The notes under the pieces: model-generated
Told to the model about the DNA's origin: nothing
The model's input: only the letters and a program-made list of their open reading frames with translations
Databases searched by the model: none
Position numbers and translations under genes: made by a program
Part shown: positions 41,621 to 56,660 of the stretch, piece by piece
Numbering within the stretch: the first letter of the stretch is position 1
Layout: each line of letters opens with the position of its first letter
DNA from: Acanthochromis polyacanthus
Lineage: Eukaryota; Chordata; Actinopteri; Pomacentridae
DNA: 64,000 bases
NCBI RefSeq assembly: GCF_021347895.1
Contig: NC_067116.1
Span: forward strand, 32,437,639-32,501,638
Direction of reading: 5' to 3'

Positions 41621-44600
41621 AAAACGTGGACTGGATCGCTCCAAAAGGTGGACCAGACTGGAGTTGAGGAAAACGTGACCGGATCGCTCCAAAAAAGTGG
41701 ACCGGACTGGATTATAGGAAACATGGACCGGATCGCTCCAAAAAGTGGACTGGACTGAATTGAGGAAAACGTGGACCGGATCGCTCCAAAAAGTGAACGG
41801 AGTTGAGTTGAGCAAAACGTGGACCGGATCGCTCCGAAAAGTGGCACGGACTGGATTGTAGGAAAACGTGGACCGGATCGCTGCAAAAAGTGGACCGGAC
41901 TGGAGTTGAGGAAACGTGGACCGGAATCGCTCCAAAAAGTGGACCGGACTGGTTTATAGGAAAACGTGGACCGGATCGCTCCAAAAGGTGGACCGGACTG
42001 AGTTGAGGAAAACGTGGACCGGATCGCTCCAAAAAAAGTGGACCGGACTGGAGTATAGGAAACATGGACCGATCACTCCAAAAAGTGGACTGGACTGAAA
42101 TTGAGGAAAACGTGGACCGGATCACTCCAAAAAGTGGAACGGAGTTGAGTGAGGAAACGTGTACCGGATCGCTCCAAAAAAGTGGACCGACTGACTATAG
42201 AAAACATGGACCGGATCGCTCCAAAGTGGACTGGACTGAAATTGATGAAAACATGGACCGGATCGCTCAAAAAGTGGGACGGATTAGTTGAGCAAAACGT
42301 GGACAGGACGCTCCGAAAAGTGGACCGACTGGATTGTAGGAAAAACGTGGACCGGATCGCTGCAAAAAGTGACTGGACTGGAGTTTGAGGAAAACATTTT
42401 CGGACGACATACTCAGCTATGACGTTTTTGTCCCATTTTCGGACGACATACTAACTAACGTTTTTGTCCATTGTCAGACAACATACTAAGCTATGCTTTT
42501 TTGTCCATTTTCGGACGACATACTAAACTATGACATTTTTGTCCATTTTCGGACGACATACTAAACTATGACGTTTTATGTCCATTTTGGACCACATACT
42601 AAACTATGACGTTTTTTGTCCATTGTCAGACAAACATACTAAGCTATGACTTTTTTGTCCATTGTCGAACAACATATTAAACTATGACATTTTTGTACAT
42701 TTTCGACGACATACTTAACTATGACTTTTTTGTCCATTTACAGGCGCATACTAAACTATGGACGTTTTTTGTCCATATTCAGGCGACATACTAAACTATG
42801 ACTTTTTGTCCATTGTCGGACGACATACTAAACTATGACTTTTTGTGGCATTTCAGGCAACATACTAAACTATGACGTTTTTTGTCCATTACAGGCGACA
42901 TAACTAAACTATGACGTTTAATTGTCCATATTCAGGCGACATACTAAACTATGACGTTTTTTGTCCATTGTCGGACGACATACTAAGCTATGACTTTTTG
43001 TCTATTTTCGGACGACCGACTAAACTATGACATATTTTGTCCATTTTGGACGACATAGTACCACTGTGACGTTTTTTTGTGACATTCGGAAAACGTGGAC
43101 CGGATCGCTCCAAAAGGTGGACCGGACTGGAATGAGGAAAACGTTGACCCGGATCGCCTCCAAAAGTGGACCGGACTGGAGTTGAGGAAACATTTTCGTT
43201 GACGACATACTAAACTATGAACTTTTTAATCCATTTTCGGACGACATACTAACTATGACGTTTTTGTCCGTTTTCAGGCGACATACTAAACTATGACGTT
43301 TGTGTCCATTGTCGGACAACAACTAAACTATGACATTTTTGTCCATTTTCGGACGACATACTAAACTATGACGTTTTTTTTGTCCATTTTTGGACGACCA
43401 ACTAAACGATGACGTTTTATGTCCATTTTGGACCACATACTAAACTATGACGTTTTTGTCTATTTACAGGCGACATACTAAACTATGACGTTTATTGTCC
43501 ATATTCAGGCGACATACTAAACTATGACGTTTTTGTCCATTGTCGGACGACATACTAAGCTATGACTTTTTTGTCCATTTCGGACGACATACTAAACTAT
43601 GACGTTTTTTTCTATTTCTGGCAACATACTAACTATGACATTTTTTGTGACATTTCGGAAAACGTGGACCGGATCGCTCCAAAAGTGGACGCGGACTGGA
43701 ATTGAGGAAAACATGACCGGATCGCTCCAAAAAGTGGACTGGACTGAAATTGATGAAAACGTGGACCGGATCGCTCCAAAAAGTGGAACGGAGTTGAGTT
43801 GAGCAAAACGTGGACTGGACTGCAGTTGAGGAAAACATTGTCGGACAACATACTAAACTATGACATTTTTGTCCATTTTCGGACGACATACTAAAACTAT
43901 GACATATTTTTGTCATTTTGGACGACATACTGAACTATGACGTTTTTTTGTGACATTTCGGAAAACGTTGACTGGATCGCTCCAAAAAGTGGACCGGACT
44001 GAAATTGAGGAAAACGTGGACCGCATCGCTCCAAAAAGTGGACCGGACTGGAGTTTGAGGAAAACGTGTACCTGATCGGCTCCAAAAAAGTGGACCGGAC
44101 TGGATTATAGCAAAACATGGACCGGATCGCTCCAAAAAGTGGACCGGACTGGAGTTGAGGAAAACGTGGACCGGATCGCTCCATAAAGTGGAACGGAGTG
44201 GAGTTCTTCTCTATCTACCTTTACATTTAATATGTATACCGTTATTGCAGTACATTCACATCTGTTTCCCCTGTGCCTATTTCCCGAGTGTCCCTGGTCC
44301 CAGAGCTGGATGCTTCAGATCTGCGGTCGATGTTCCACCAGCTGGTCCAGTCTCCACCATGTCCACGTGGGATGCTGCTACTGACCTTCCACCAGCCCTC
44401 TGCTTCCAAATTCCCTTTTTCCACGAGTCAACTCTGCATCGCCTTCAATATACTGTTATGCTAACTTACATACTGTTTGAATTTTACTGCTAGCTATATA
44501 AGGAGTATGTTTAATGTCAGAGCCGTACATCATAAGAGTAAACTATGAGTCAGTTTCAATGTTAGCTTATACTTTGTCCTGTGTCAATATCCTGTCATGC

Positions 44601-47600
44601 ATGTATTCAAATGTGTGTTGTGTTTTCCTTGCTTTCTCACCCTCCTCTTCTCCCATCCCTCCCCTTTGCCCTCTTCTGTCCTTCTCAACCCGCCCGGCCA
44701 GCAGGCAGATGGGTCCCCCCTATTAGAGCCGGGTTCTGCTCGAGGTTTCTTCCCTGTTAAAAGGGTGTTTCCTTGCCACTGTCGCCTTTGGGCTTGCTCT
44801 GGGGGTCAGGCATATGGGTTCTGTAAAGCGTCTTGAGACGATTTGACTGTAATTGACGCTATAATAAATAAAATTGAATTGAATTGAATTGAATTGGAGT
44901 TGAAGAAACGTGTACCGGATCGCTCCAAAAAGTGGACCGGACTGGATTGTAGGAAAACGTGTACTGGATCGCCTCCCAAAAAGTGGAACCGGACTGAAAT
45001 TGAGGAAAACGTGGACCGGATCGCTCCAAAAAGTGGACCGGACTGGAGTTGAGGAAATGTGGACCGGATCGCTCCAAAAAAGCGGACCAGACTGGATTAT
45101 AGGAAAACATTGGATCGGATCGCTCCAAAAAAGTGGACCGGACTGGAGTTGAGGAAAACATTTTCGGACAACAGACTAAACTTTGACGTTTTTGTCCATT
45201 TTCAGGCGACATACTAAGGCTATGACTTTTTGTCCATTGTCGGACAACATACTAAACTATGACTTTTTTATCCATTTTCGGACGACATACTAAACTATGA
45301 CGTTTTTTGTCCATTTTCATGCGACATACTAAACTATGACGTTTTTTTGTCCATTTCAGGCGACATACTAAGCTATGACTTTTTTGTCCATTGTCGGACA
45401 ACATACTAAACTATGACTTTTTTATCCATTTTCGGACGACATACTAAACTATGACGTTTTTTGTCCATTTTCAGGCGACGTACTAAACTATGACCTTTTT
45501 TTGTCCATTGTCGAACAACATATTAAACTATGACATTTTTGTACATTTTCGGACGACATACTAAACTATGACTTTTTTGTCCATTTACAGGCGACATACT
45601 AAACTATGACGTTTTTTTTGTCCATTGTCAGGCGACATACTAAACTATGATGTTTTTTGTCCATTGTCGGACAACATACTAAAACTATGACTTTTTTATC
45701 CATTTTCGGACGACATACTAAACTATGACGTTTTTTGTCCATTTTCAGGCGACGTACTAAAACTATGACGTTTTGTGTCCATTGTCGGAACAAACATACT
45801 AAGCTATGACTTTTTTTGTACATTTTCGGACGACATACTAAACTATGACGTTTTTTTGTGACATTTGGGAAAACGTGGACTGGATCGGCTCAAAAAGTGG
45901 ACCGGACTGGATTATAGGAAACGTGGACCGGATCGCTCCATAAAGTGGAACGGACTGAAATTGAGGAAAAACGTGGACCGGACCCTTCCAAAAAGTGGAA
46001 CGGAGTTGAGTTTGATGAAAACGTGGACCGGATCGCTCCCAAAAAGTGGACCGGACTGCAGTTGAGGAAAACGTTTTTGGACGACATACTAAACTGTGAC
46101 GTTTTTTGTCCATTTTTGAACGACCGACTAAAACTATGACATATTTTGTCCATTTTGGACGACATACTAAACTATGACGTTTTTTTGTGACATTTCGGAA
46201 AACGTGGACTGGATCGCTCCAAAAAGTGGACCGGACTGGATTGTAGGAAAACGTGGACCGGATCGCTCCAAAAAGTGGAACGGAGTTGAGTTGAGGAAAA
46301 CGTGGACCGGACCCTCCAAAAAGTGGAACGGAGTGGAGTTGAGGAAAACGTGAAGCGGATCGCTCCAAAAAGTGGACCGGACTGGAGTTGAGGAAAACAT
46401 TTTCGGACGACAAACTAAACTATGACGTGTTTTGTGACATTTGGGAAAACGTGGACTGGATCGCTCAAAAAAGTGGACCGGACTGGAGTTGAGAAAATGT
46501 GGACCGGATCGCTCCAAAAAAGCGGACCAGACTGGATTATAGGAAAACATGGATCGGATCGCTCCAAAAAGTGGACCGGACTGGAGTTGAGGAAAACATT
46601 TTCGGACAACAGACTAAACTTTGACGTTTTTGTCCATTTTCGGTCGACATACTAAGCTATGACTTTTTATCCATTTTCGGACGACATACTAAACTATGAC
46701 GTTTTTTGTCCGTTTTCAGGCGACATACTAAACTATGACATTTTGTGTCCATTGTCGGACAACAACTAAACTATGACATTTTTGTCCATTTTCGGACGAC
46801 ATACTAAACTATGACGTTTTTTGTCCATTTTTGGACGACCGAATTAAACTATGTCGTTTTATGTCATTTTGGACCACATACTAAACTATGACGTTTTTTG
46901 TCCATTTTCAGGCGACATACTAAACTATGACGTTTTTTGTCCATTGTCGGACAACATACTAAACTATGACGTTTTTTGTCCATTTTCGAACGACCGACTA
47001 AACTATGACATATTTTGTCCCATTTTTTGGACGACATCTAAAACTATGACATTTTTTTTCTATTTTCAGCGCGACATACTAAACTATGGACTTTTTGTGT
47101 CCATTGTTGAAACACATACTAAACTATGACATTTTTGTCCATTTTTCGACGACATACTAAACTATGACGTTTTTTTGTCCATTTTTGGACGACCGACTAA
47201 ACTATGACGTTTTATGTCCCATTTTGGACCACATATTAAACTATGACGTTTTTTGTCCATTTTCAGGCGACATACTAAACTAAGACGTTTTTTTTTGTCC
47301 ATTGTCGAACAACATATTAACTATGACATTTTTTACATTTTCGGACGACATACTAAACTATGACTTTTTTGTCCATTTACAGGCGACATACTAAACTATG
47401 ACTTTTTTTGTCATTTTCAGGCGACATACTAAACTATGACGTTTTTTGTCCATTTTCAGGCGACATACTAAGCTATGACTTTTTTGTCCATTGTCGCGAC
47501 AACATACTAAACTATGACTTTTTTATCCATTTTCGGACGACATACTAAACTATGACGTTTTTTGTCCATTTTTCAGGCGACGTACTAAACTATTGACCTT

Positions 47601-47970
47601 TTTTTGTCCATTGTCGGAACAACATATTAAACTATGGACATTTTTGTACATTTTCGGACGACATACTAAACTATGACTTTTTTGTCCATTTACCAGGCGA
47701 CATAACTAAAACTATGGACGTTTTTTTGTCCATTTTCAGGCGACATACTAAACTATGATGTTTTTTGTCCATTGTCGGACAACATACTAAACTATGACTT
47801 TTTTATCCATTTTCGGACGACATACTAAACTATGACGTTTTTTGTCCATTTTCAGGCGACGTACTAAACTATGACGTTTTTGTGTCCATTGTCGGACAAC
47901 ATACTAAGCTATGACTTTTTTGTCCATTTTCGGACGAATACTAAACTATGACGTGTTTTTGTGACATTTG
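41621..47970. repeat. Higher-order satellite copy, internally shortened
   Basis: It begins with the same marker B block (41,621-42,395), then a short B block near 43,088, and then jumps to the blocks equivalent to 37,267 and 37,568 (here 43,661 and 43,963), omitting those equivalent to 34,982 and 36,447. It goes on with blocks at 45,869, 46,196 and 46,446. It is about 3 kb shorter than the full copy once the LINE-like insertion is subtracted. Scattered one-base indels are frequent throughout. Confidence 0.78.
44206..44894 (+). mobile_element. LINE-like retroposon 3' fragment inserted in a B unit
   Basis: About 690 bp of non-satellite DNA interrupts a B unit. tggagtt is duplicated at both edges (44199-44205 and 44895-44901). 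The 3' part has the words tcgaggtttcttccctgtta, ttccttgccactgtcgcc and gacgctataataaataaaat and ends in four ATTGA repeats, typical of a fish non-LTR retroposon 3' end. There is no reverse transcriptase domain, so it is strongly 5'-truncated. The + frames at 44155-44493 and 44597-44836 are not called as genes. Confidence 0.82.
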
Positions 47971-50900
47971 GGAAAACGTGGACTGGATCGCTCCAAAAGG
48001 TGGACCAGACTGGAGTTGAGGAAAACGTGGACCGGATCGCTCCAAAAAAGTGGACCGGACTGATTATAGGAAACATGGACCGGGATCGCTCCAAAAAGTG
48101 GACTGGACCTGAATTGAGGAAAACGTGGACCGGATCGCTCCAAAAAGTGGAACGGAGTTGAGTTGAGCAAAACGTGGACCGGATCGCTCCGAAAAGTGGA
48201 CCGGACTGGATTGTAGGAAAACGTGGACCGGATCGCTGCAAAAAGTGGACCGGACTGGAGTTGAGGAAAACGTGACCGGATCGCTCCAAAAAAGTGGACC
48301 GGACTGGTTTATAGGAAAACGTGGACCGGATCGCTCCAAAAGGTGGACCGGACTGGAGTTGAGGAAAACGTGGACCGGATCGCTCCAAAAAAGTGGACCG
48401 GACTGGAGTATAGGAAAACATGGACCGGATCACTCCAAAAAGTGGACTGGACTGAAATTGAGGAAAACGTGGACCGGATCACTCCAAAAAGTGGAACGGA
48501 GTTGAGTTGAGGAAAACGTGTACCGGATCGCTCCAAAAAAGTGGACCGGACTGGACTATAGGAAAACATGGACCGGATCGCTCCAAAAAGTGGACTGGAC
48601 TGAAATTGATGAAAACATGGACCGGATCGCTCCAAAAAGTGGGACGGAGTTGAGTTGAGCAAAACGTGGACAGGATCGCTCCGAAAAGTGGACCGGACTG
48701 GATTGTAGGAAAACGTGGACCGGATCGCTGCAAAAAGTGGACTGGACTGGAGTTGAGGAAAACATTTTCGGACGACATACTCAGCTATGACGTTTTTTGT
48801 CCATTTTCGGACGACATACTAAACTATGACGTTTTTTGTCCATTGTCAGACAACATACTAAGCTATGACTTTTTTGTCCATTTTCGGACGACATACTAAA
48901 CTATGACATTTTTGTCCATTTTCGGACGACATACTAAACTATGACGTTTTATGTCCATTTTGGACCACATACTAAACTATGACGTTTTTTGTCCATTGTC
49001 AGACAACATACTAAGCTATGACTTTTTTGTCCATTGTCGAACAACATATTAAACTATGACATTTTTGTACATTTTCGGACGACATACTTAACTATGACTT
49101 TTTTTGTCCATTTACAGGCGGCATACTAAACTATGACGTTTTTTTGTCCATATTCAGGCGACATACTAAACTATGACTTTTTTGTCCATTGTCGGACGAC
49201 ATACTAAACTATGACTTTTTTGTGCATTTTCAGGCAACATACTAAACTATGACGTTTTTTGTCCATTTACAGGCGACATACTAAACTATGACGTTTAATT
49301 GTCCATATTCAGGCGACATACTAAACTATGACGTTTTTTGTCCATTGTCGGACGACATACTAAGCTATGACTTTTTTGTCTATTTTCGGACGACCGACTA
49401 AACTATGACATATTTTGTCCATTTTGGACGACATAGTACACTGTGACGTTTTTTATGTGACATTTCGGAAAACGTGGACCGGATCGCTCCAAAAGGTGGA
49501 CCGGACTGGAATTGAGGAAAACGTGACCGGATCGCTCCAAAAAAGTGGACCGGACTGGATTATAGGAAAAACAGGACCGGATCGCTCCAAAAGTGGACTG
49601 GACTGAAATTGATGAAAACGTGGACCGGATCGCTCAAAAAGTGGAACGGAGTTGAGTTGAGCAAAACGTGGACTGGACTGCAGTTGAGGAAAACATTTGT
49701 CGGACACATACTAAACTATGACATTTTTGTCCATTTTCGGACGACATACTAAACTATGACATATTTTGTCCATTTTCAGACGACATACTAAACTATGACG
49801 TTTTTTTGTCCATTTTGGACCACATACTAAACTATGACGTTTTTTGTCCATTTTCAGGCGACATACTAAACTATGACTTTTTTGTCCATTGTCGGACGAC
49901 ATACTAAACTATGACTTTTTTGTGCGTTTTCAGGCAACATACTAAAGTATGACTTTTTTGTGACATTTCGGAAAACGTGGACCGGATCGCTCCAAAAGGT
50001 GGACTGGACTGGAGTTGAGGAAAACGTGGACCGGTTCGCTCCAAAAAAGTTGACCGGAACTGGATTATAGGAAAACATGGACCGGATCGCTCCAAAAAGT
50101 GGACTGGACTGAAATTGAGGAAAACGTGGACCGGATCGCTCCCAAAAGTGGACCGGAGTGGAGTTGAGCAAAACGTGGACCGGATCGCTCCAAAAAAGTG
50201 GACCGGACTGGAGTTGAGGAAAACATGGACCGGACCGCTCCAAAAAGTGGAACAGAGTGGAGTTGAGCAAAACGTGGACCGGATCGCTCCAAAAAAGTGG
50301 ACCGGACTGGAAGTTGAGGAAATACATACTAAACTATGACGTTTTGTGTCCATTGTCGGACAACAAACTAAACTATGACATTTTTGTCCATTTTCGGACG
50401 ACATACTAAACTATGACGTTTTTTTGTCCATTTTTGGACGACCGACTAAACTATGACGTTTTATGTCCATTTGGACCACATACTAAACTATGACGTTTTT
50501 TGTCCATTTTCAGGCGACATACTAAACTATGACGTTTTTTGTCCATTGTCGGACAACATACTAAACTATGAACGTTTTTTGTCCATTTTCGAACGACCGA
50601 CTAAACTATGACATATTTTGTCCATTTTGGACGACATACTAAACTATGACATTTTTTTCTATTTTCAGGCGACACACTAAACTATGACTTTTTTTGTCCA
50701 TTGTTGAACAACATACTAAACTATGACATTTTTGTCCATTTTCGGACGAGATACTAAACTATGATGTTTTTTGTCCATTTTGGATCACATATTAAACTAT
50801 GACGTTTTTTGTCCATTGTCGAACAACATATTAAACTATGACATTTTTGTACATTTTCGGACGACATACTAAACTATGACTTTTTTGTCCATTTACAGGC

Positions 50901-53900
50901 GACATACTAAACTATGACGTTTTTTGTCCATTTTCAGGCGACATACTAAACTATGACTTTTTTGTCCATTTCAGGCGACATACTAAGCTATGACTTTTTT
51001 GTCCATTGTCGGACAACATACTAAACTATGACTTTTTATCCATTTTCGGACGACATACTAAACTATGACGTTTTTGTCCATTTTCAGGCGACGTACTAAA
51101 CTATGACCTTTTTTGTCCATTGTCGAACAACATATTAAACTATGACATTTTTGTACATTTTCGGACGACATACTAAACTATGAATTTTTTGTCCATTTAC
51201 AGGCGACATACTAAACTATGACGTTTTTTGTCCATTTTCAGGCGACATACTAAACTATGATGTTTTTTGTCCATTGTCGGACAACATACTAAACTTTGAC
51301 TTTTTTATCCATTTTCGGACGACATACTAAACTATGACGTTTTTTGTCCATTTTCAGGCGACGTACTAAACTATGACGTTTTGTGTCCATTGTCGGACAA
51401 ACATACTAAGCTATGACTTTTTGTACATTTTCGGACGACATACTAAACTATGACGTGTTTTTGTGACATTTGGGAAAACGTGGACTGGATCGCTCAAAAA
51501 AGTGGACCGGACTGGATTATAGAAAAACGTGGACCGGATCGCTCCAAAAAGTGGAACCGGACTGAAATTGAGGAAAACGTGGACCGGATCGCTCCAAAAG
51601 TGGACCGGACTGGAGTTGAGGAAAACATGGACCGGACCGCTCCAAAAAGTGGAACGGAGTGGAGTTGAGCAAAACGTGGACCGGATCGCTCCAAAAAAGT
51701 GGACCGGACTGGAGTTGAGGAAACATGGACCGGACCGCTCCAAAAAGTGGAACGGAGTGGAGTTGAGGAAGACGTGGACCGGATCGCTCCAAAAAGTGGA
51801 CCGGACTGGAGTTGAGGAAAACATTTTCGGACGACATACTAAGCTATGACGTTTTTTGTCCATTTTCAGACGACATACTAAACTATGACGTTTTTTTGTC
51901 CATTGTCAGACAACATACTAGCTATGACTTTTTTGTCCATTTTCGGACGACATACTAAACTATGACATTTTGTCCATTTTCGGACGACATACTAAACTAT
52001 GACGTTTTTTGTCCATTTTTGGACGACCAACTAAACTATGACGTTTTATGTCCATTTTGGACCACATACTAAACTATGACGTTTTTTGTCTATTTACAGG
52101 CGACATACTAAACTATGACGTTTTATTGTCCATATTCAGGCGACATACTAAACTATGACGTTTTTTGTCCATTGTCGGACGACATACTAAGCTATGACTT
52201 TTTGTCCATTTTCGGACGACATACTAAACTATGACGTTTTTTTCTATTTTCAGGCAACATACTAAACTATGACATTTTTTGTGACATTTCGGAAAACGTG
52301 GACCGGATCGCTCCAAAAAGTGGACCGGACTGGAATTGAGGAAAACATGGACCGGATCGCTCCAAAAAGTGGACTGGACTGAAATTGATGAAAACGTGGA
52401 CCGGATCGCTCCAAAAAGTGGAACGGAGTTGAGTTGAGCAAAACGTGGACTGGACTGCAGTTGAGGAAAACATTGTCGGACAACATACTAAACTATGACA
52501 TTTTTGTCCATTTTCGGACGACATACTAAACTATGACATATTTTGTCCATTTTGGACGACATACTGAACTATGACGTTTTTTTGTGACATTTCGGAAAAC
52601 GTTGACTGGATCGCTCCAAAAAGTGGACCGGACTGAAATTGAGGAAAACGTGGACCGCATCGCTCCAAAAAGTGGACCGGACTGGAGTTGAGGAAAACGT
52701 GTACCTGATCGCTCCAAAAAAGTGGACCGGACTGGATTATAGCAAAACATGGACCGGATCGCTCCAAAAAGTGGACCGGACTGGAGTTGAGGAAAACGTG
52801 GACCGGATCGCTCCATAAAGTGGAACGGAGTGGAGTTGAAGAAAACGTGTACCGGATCGCTCCAAAAAGTGGACCGGACTGGATTGTAGGAAAACGTGTA
52901 CTGGATCGCTCCAAAAAGTGGAACCGGACTGAAATTGAGGAAAACGTGGACCGGATCGCTCCAAAAAGTGGACCGGACTGGAGTTGAGGAAAATGTGGAC
53001 CGGATCGCTCCAAAAAAGCGGACCAGACTGGATTATAGGAAAACATGGATCGGATCGCTCCAAAAAGTGGACCGGACTGGAGTTGAGGAAAACATTTTCG
53101 GACAACAGACTAAACTTTGACGTTTTTGTCCATTTTCGGTCGACATACTAAACTATGACTTTTTTATCCATTTTCGGACGACATACTAAACTATGACGTT
53201 TTTTGTCCGTTTTCAGGCGACATACTAAACTATGACGTTTTGTGTCCATTGTCGGACAACAAACTAAACTATGACATTTTTGTCCATTTTCGGACGACAT
53301 ACTAAACTATGACGTTTTTTTGTCCATTTTTGGACGACCGACTAAACTATGACGTTTTATGTCCATTTTGGACCACATACTAAACTATGACGTTTTTTGT
53401 CCATTTTCAGGCGACATACTAAACTATGACGTTTTTTGTCCATTGTCGGACAACATACTAAACTATGACGTTTTTTGTCCATTTTCGAACGACCGACTAA
53501 ACTATGACATATTTTGTCCATTTTGGACGACATACTAAACTATGACATTTTTTTTCTATTTTCAGGCGACATACTAAACTATGACTTTTTTTGTCCATTG
53601 TTGAACAACATACTAAACTATGACATTTTTGTCCATTTTCGGACGACATACTAAACTATGATGTTTTTTTGTCCATTTTGGATCACATATTAAACTATGA
53701 CGTTTTTTGTCCATTTTCAGGCGACATACTAAACTATGACGTTTTTTTGTCCATTGTCGAACAACATATTAAACTATGACATTTTTGTACATTTTCGGAC
53801 GACATACTAAACTATGACTTTTTTGTCCATTTTACAGGCGACATACTAAACTATGACGTTTTTTTGTCCATTTTCAGGCGACATACTAAACTGTGACGTT

Positions 53901-56660
53901 TTTTTGTCCATTTTCAGGCGACATACTAAGCTATGACTTTTTTGTCCATTGTCGGACAACATACTAAACTATGACTTTTTTATCCATTTTCGGACGACAT
54001 ACTAAACTATGACGTTTTTTGTCCATTTTCATGCGACATACTAAACTATGACGTTTTTTTGTCCATTTTCAGGCGACATACTAAGCTATGACTTTTTTGT
54101 CCATTGTCGGACAACATACTAAACTATGACTTTTTTATCCATTTTCGGACGACATACTAAACTATGACGTTTTTTGTCCATTTTCAGGCGACGTACTAAA
54201 CTATGACCTTTTTTTGTCCATTGTCGAACAACATATTAAACTATGACATTTTTGTACATTTTCGGACGACATACTAAACTATGACTTTTTTGTCCATTTA
54301 CAGGCGACATACTAAACTATGACGTTTTTTTGTCCATTGTCAGGCGACATACTAAACTATGATGTTTTTGTCCATTGTCGGACAACATACTAAACTATGA
54401 CTTTTTTATCCATTTTCGGACGACATACTAAACTATGACGTTTTTTGTCCATTTTCAGGCGACGTACTAAACTATGACGTTTTGTGTCCATTGTCGGACA
54501 ACATACTAAGCTATGACTTTTTTGTACATTTTCGGACGACATACTAAACTATGACTTTTTTGTGACATTTGGGAAAACGTGGACTGGATCGCTCAAAAAA
54601 GTGGACCGGACTGGATTATAGGAAAACGTGGACCGGATCGCTCCATAAAGTGGAACGGACTGAAATTGAGGAAAACGTGGACCGGACCCTTCCAAAAAGT
54701 GGAACGGAGTTGAGTTGATGAAAACGTGGACCGGATCGCTCCAAAAAGTGGACCGGACTGCAGTTGAGAAAAACGTTTTGGACGACATACTAAACTGTGA
54801 CGTTTTTTGTCCATTTTTGAACGACCGACTAAACTATGACATATTTTGTCCATTTTGGACGACATACTAAACTATGACGTTTTTTTGTGACATTTCGGAA
54901 AACGTGGACTGGATCGCTCCAAAAAGTGGACCGGACTGGATTGTAGGAAAACGTGGACCGGATCGCTCCAAAAAGTGGAACGGAGTTGAGTTGAGGAAAA
55001 CGTGGACCGGACCCCTCCAAAAAGTGGAACGGAGTGGAGTTGAGGAAAACGTGAAGCGGATCGCTCCAAAAAGTGGACCGGACTGGAGTTGAGGAAAACA
55101 TTTTCGGACGACAAACTAAACTATGACGTGTTTTGTGACATTTGGGAAAACGTGGACTGGATCGCTCAAAAAAGTGGACCGGACTGGAGTTGAGAAAAAT
55201 GTGGACCGGATCGCTCCAAAAAAGCGGACCAGACTGGATTATAGGAAAACATGGATTGGATCGCTCCAAAAAGTGGACCGGACTGGAGTTGAGGAAAACA
55301 TTTTCGGACAACAGACTAAACTTTGACGTTTTTGTCCATTTTCGGTCGACATACTAAGCTATGACTTTTTTATCCATTTTCGGACGACATACTAAACTAT
55401 GACGTTTTTGTCCGTTTTCAGGCGACATACTAAACTATGACGTTTGTGTCCATTGTCGGACAACAAACTAAACTATGACATTTTTGTCCATTTTCGGACG
55501 ACATACTAAACTATGACGTTTTTTGTCCATTTTTGGACGACCGATTAAACTATGTCGTTTTATGTCCATTTTGGACCACATACTAAACTATGACGTTTTT
55601 TGTCCATTTTCAGGCGACATACTAAACTATGACGTTTTTTGTCCATTGTCGGACAACATACTAAACTATGACGTTTTTTGTCCATTTTCGAACGACCGAC
55701 TAAACTATGACATATTTTGTCCATTTTGGACGACATACTAAACTATGACATTTTTTTTCTATTTTCAGGCGACATACTAAACTATGACTTTTTGTGTCCA
55801 TTGTTGAACAACATACTAAACTATGACATTTTTGTCCATTTTCGGACGACATACTAAACTATGACGTTTTTTTGTCCATTTTTGGACGACCGACTAAACT
55901 ATGACGTTTTATGTCCATTTTGGACCACATATTAAACTATGACGTTTTTTTGTCCATTTTCAGGCGACATACTAAACTAAGACGTTTTTTGTCCATTGTC
56001 GAACAACATATTAAACTATGACATTTTTTTACATTTTCGGACGACATACTAAACTATGACTTTTTTGTCCATTTACAGGCGACATACTAAACTATGACGT
56101 TTTTTTGTCCATTTTCAGGCGACATACTAAACTATGACGTTTTTTTGTCCATTTTCAGGCGACATACTAAGCTATGACTTTTTTGTCCATTGTCGGACAA
56201 CATACTAAACTATGACTTTTTTATCCATTTTTGGACGACATACTAAACTATGACGTTTTTTGTCCATTTTCAGGCGACGTACTAAACTATGACCTTTTTT
56301 TGTCCATTGTCGAACAACATATTAAACTATGACATTTTTGTACATTTTCGGACGACATACTAAACTATGACTTTTTTGTCCATTTACAGGCGACATACTA
56401 AACTATGACGTTTTTTTGTCCATTTTCAGGCGACATACTAAACTATGATGTTTTTTGTCCATTGTCGGACAACATACTAAACTATGACTTTTTTATCCAT
56501 TTTCGGACGACATACTAAACTATGATGTTTTTTGTCCATTTTCAGGCGACGTACTAAACTATGACGTTTTGTGTCCATTGTCGGACAACATACTAAGCTA
56601 TGACTTTTTTGTCCATTTTCGGACGACATACTAAACTATGATGTGTTTTTGTGACATTTG
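47971..56660. repeat. Higher-order satellite copy 2 (full length, about 8.7 kb)
   Basis: The cleanest copy. B blocks begin near 47,971, 49,467, 49,971, 51,473, 52,291, 52,593, 54,571, 54,896 and 55,146, in the order seen in copy 1. The next copy begins at 56,661; 48,666 and 57,358 are matching points 8,692 bp apart. The block at 52,593-53,090 is the intact counterpart of the one broken by the retroposon at 44,206. Confidence 0.87.

Noticed and set aside
44155..44493. 112-codon frame running from a B unit into the retroposon fragment
   Set aside because: It crosses the insertion border at 44,205 and shows no reverse transcriptase or other domain.
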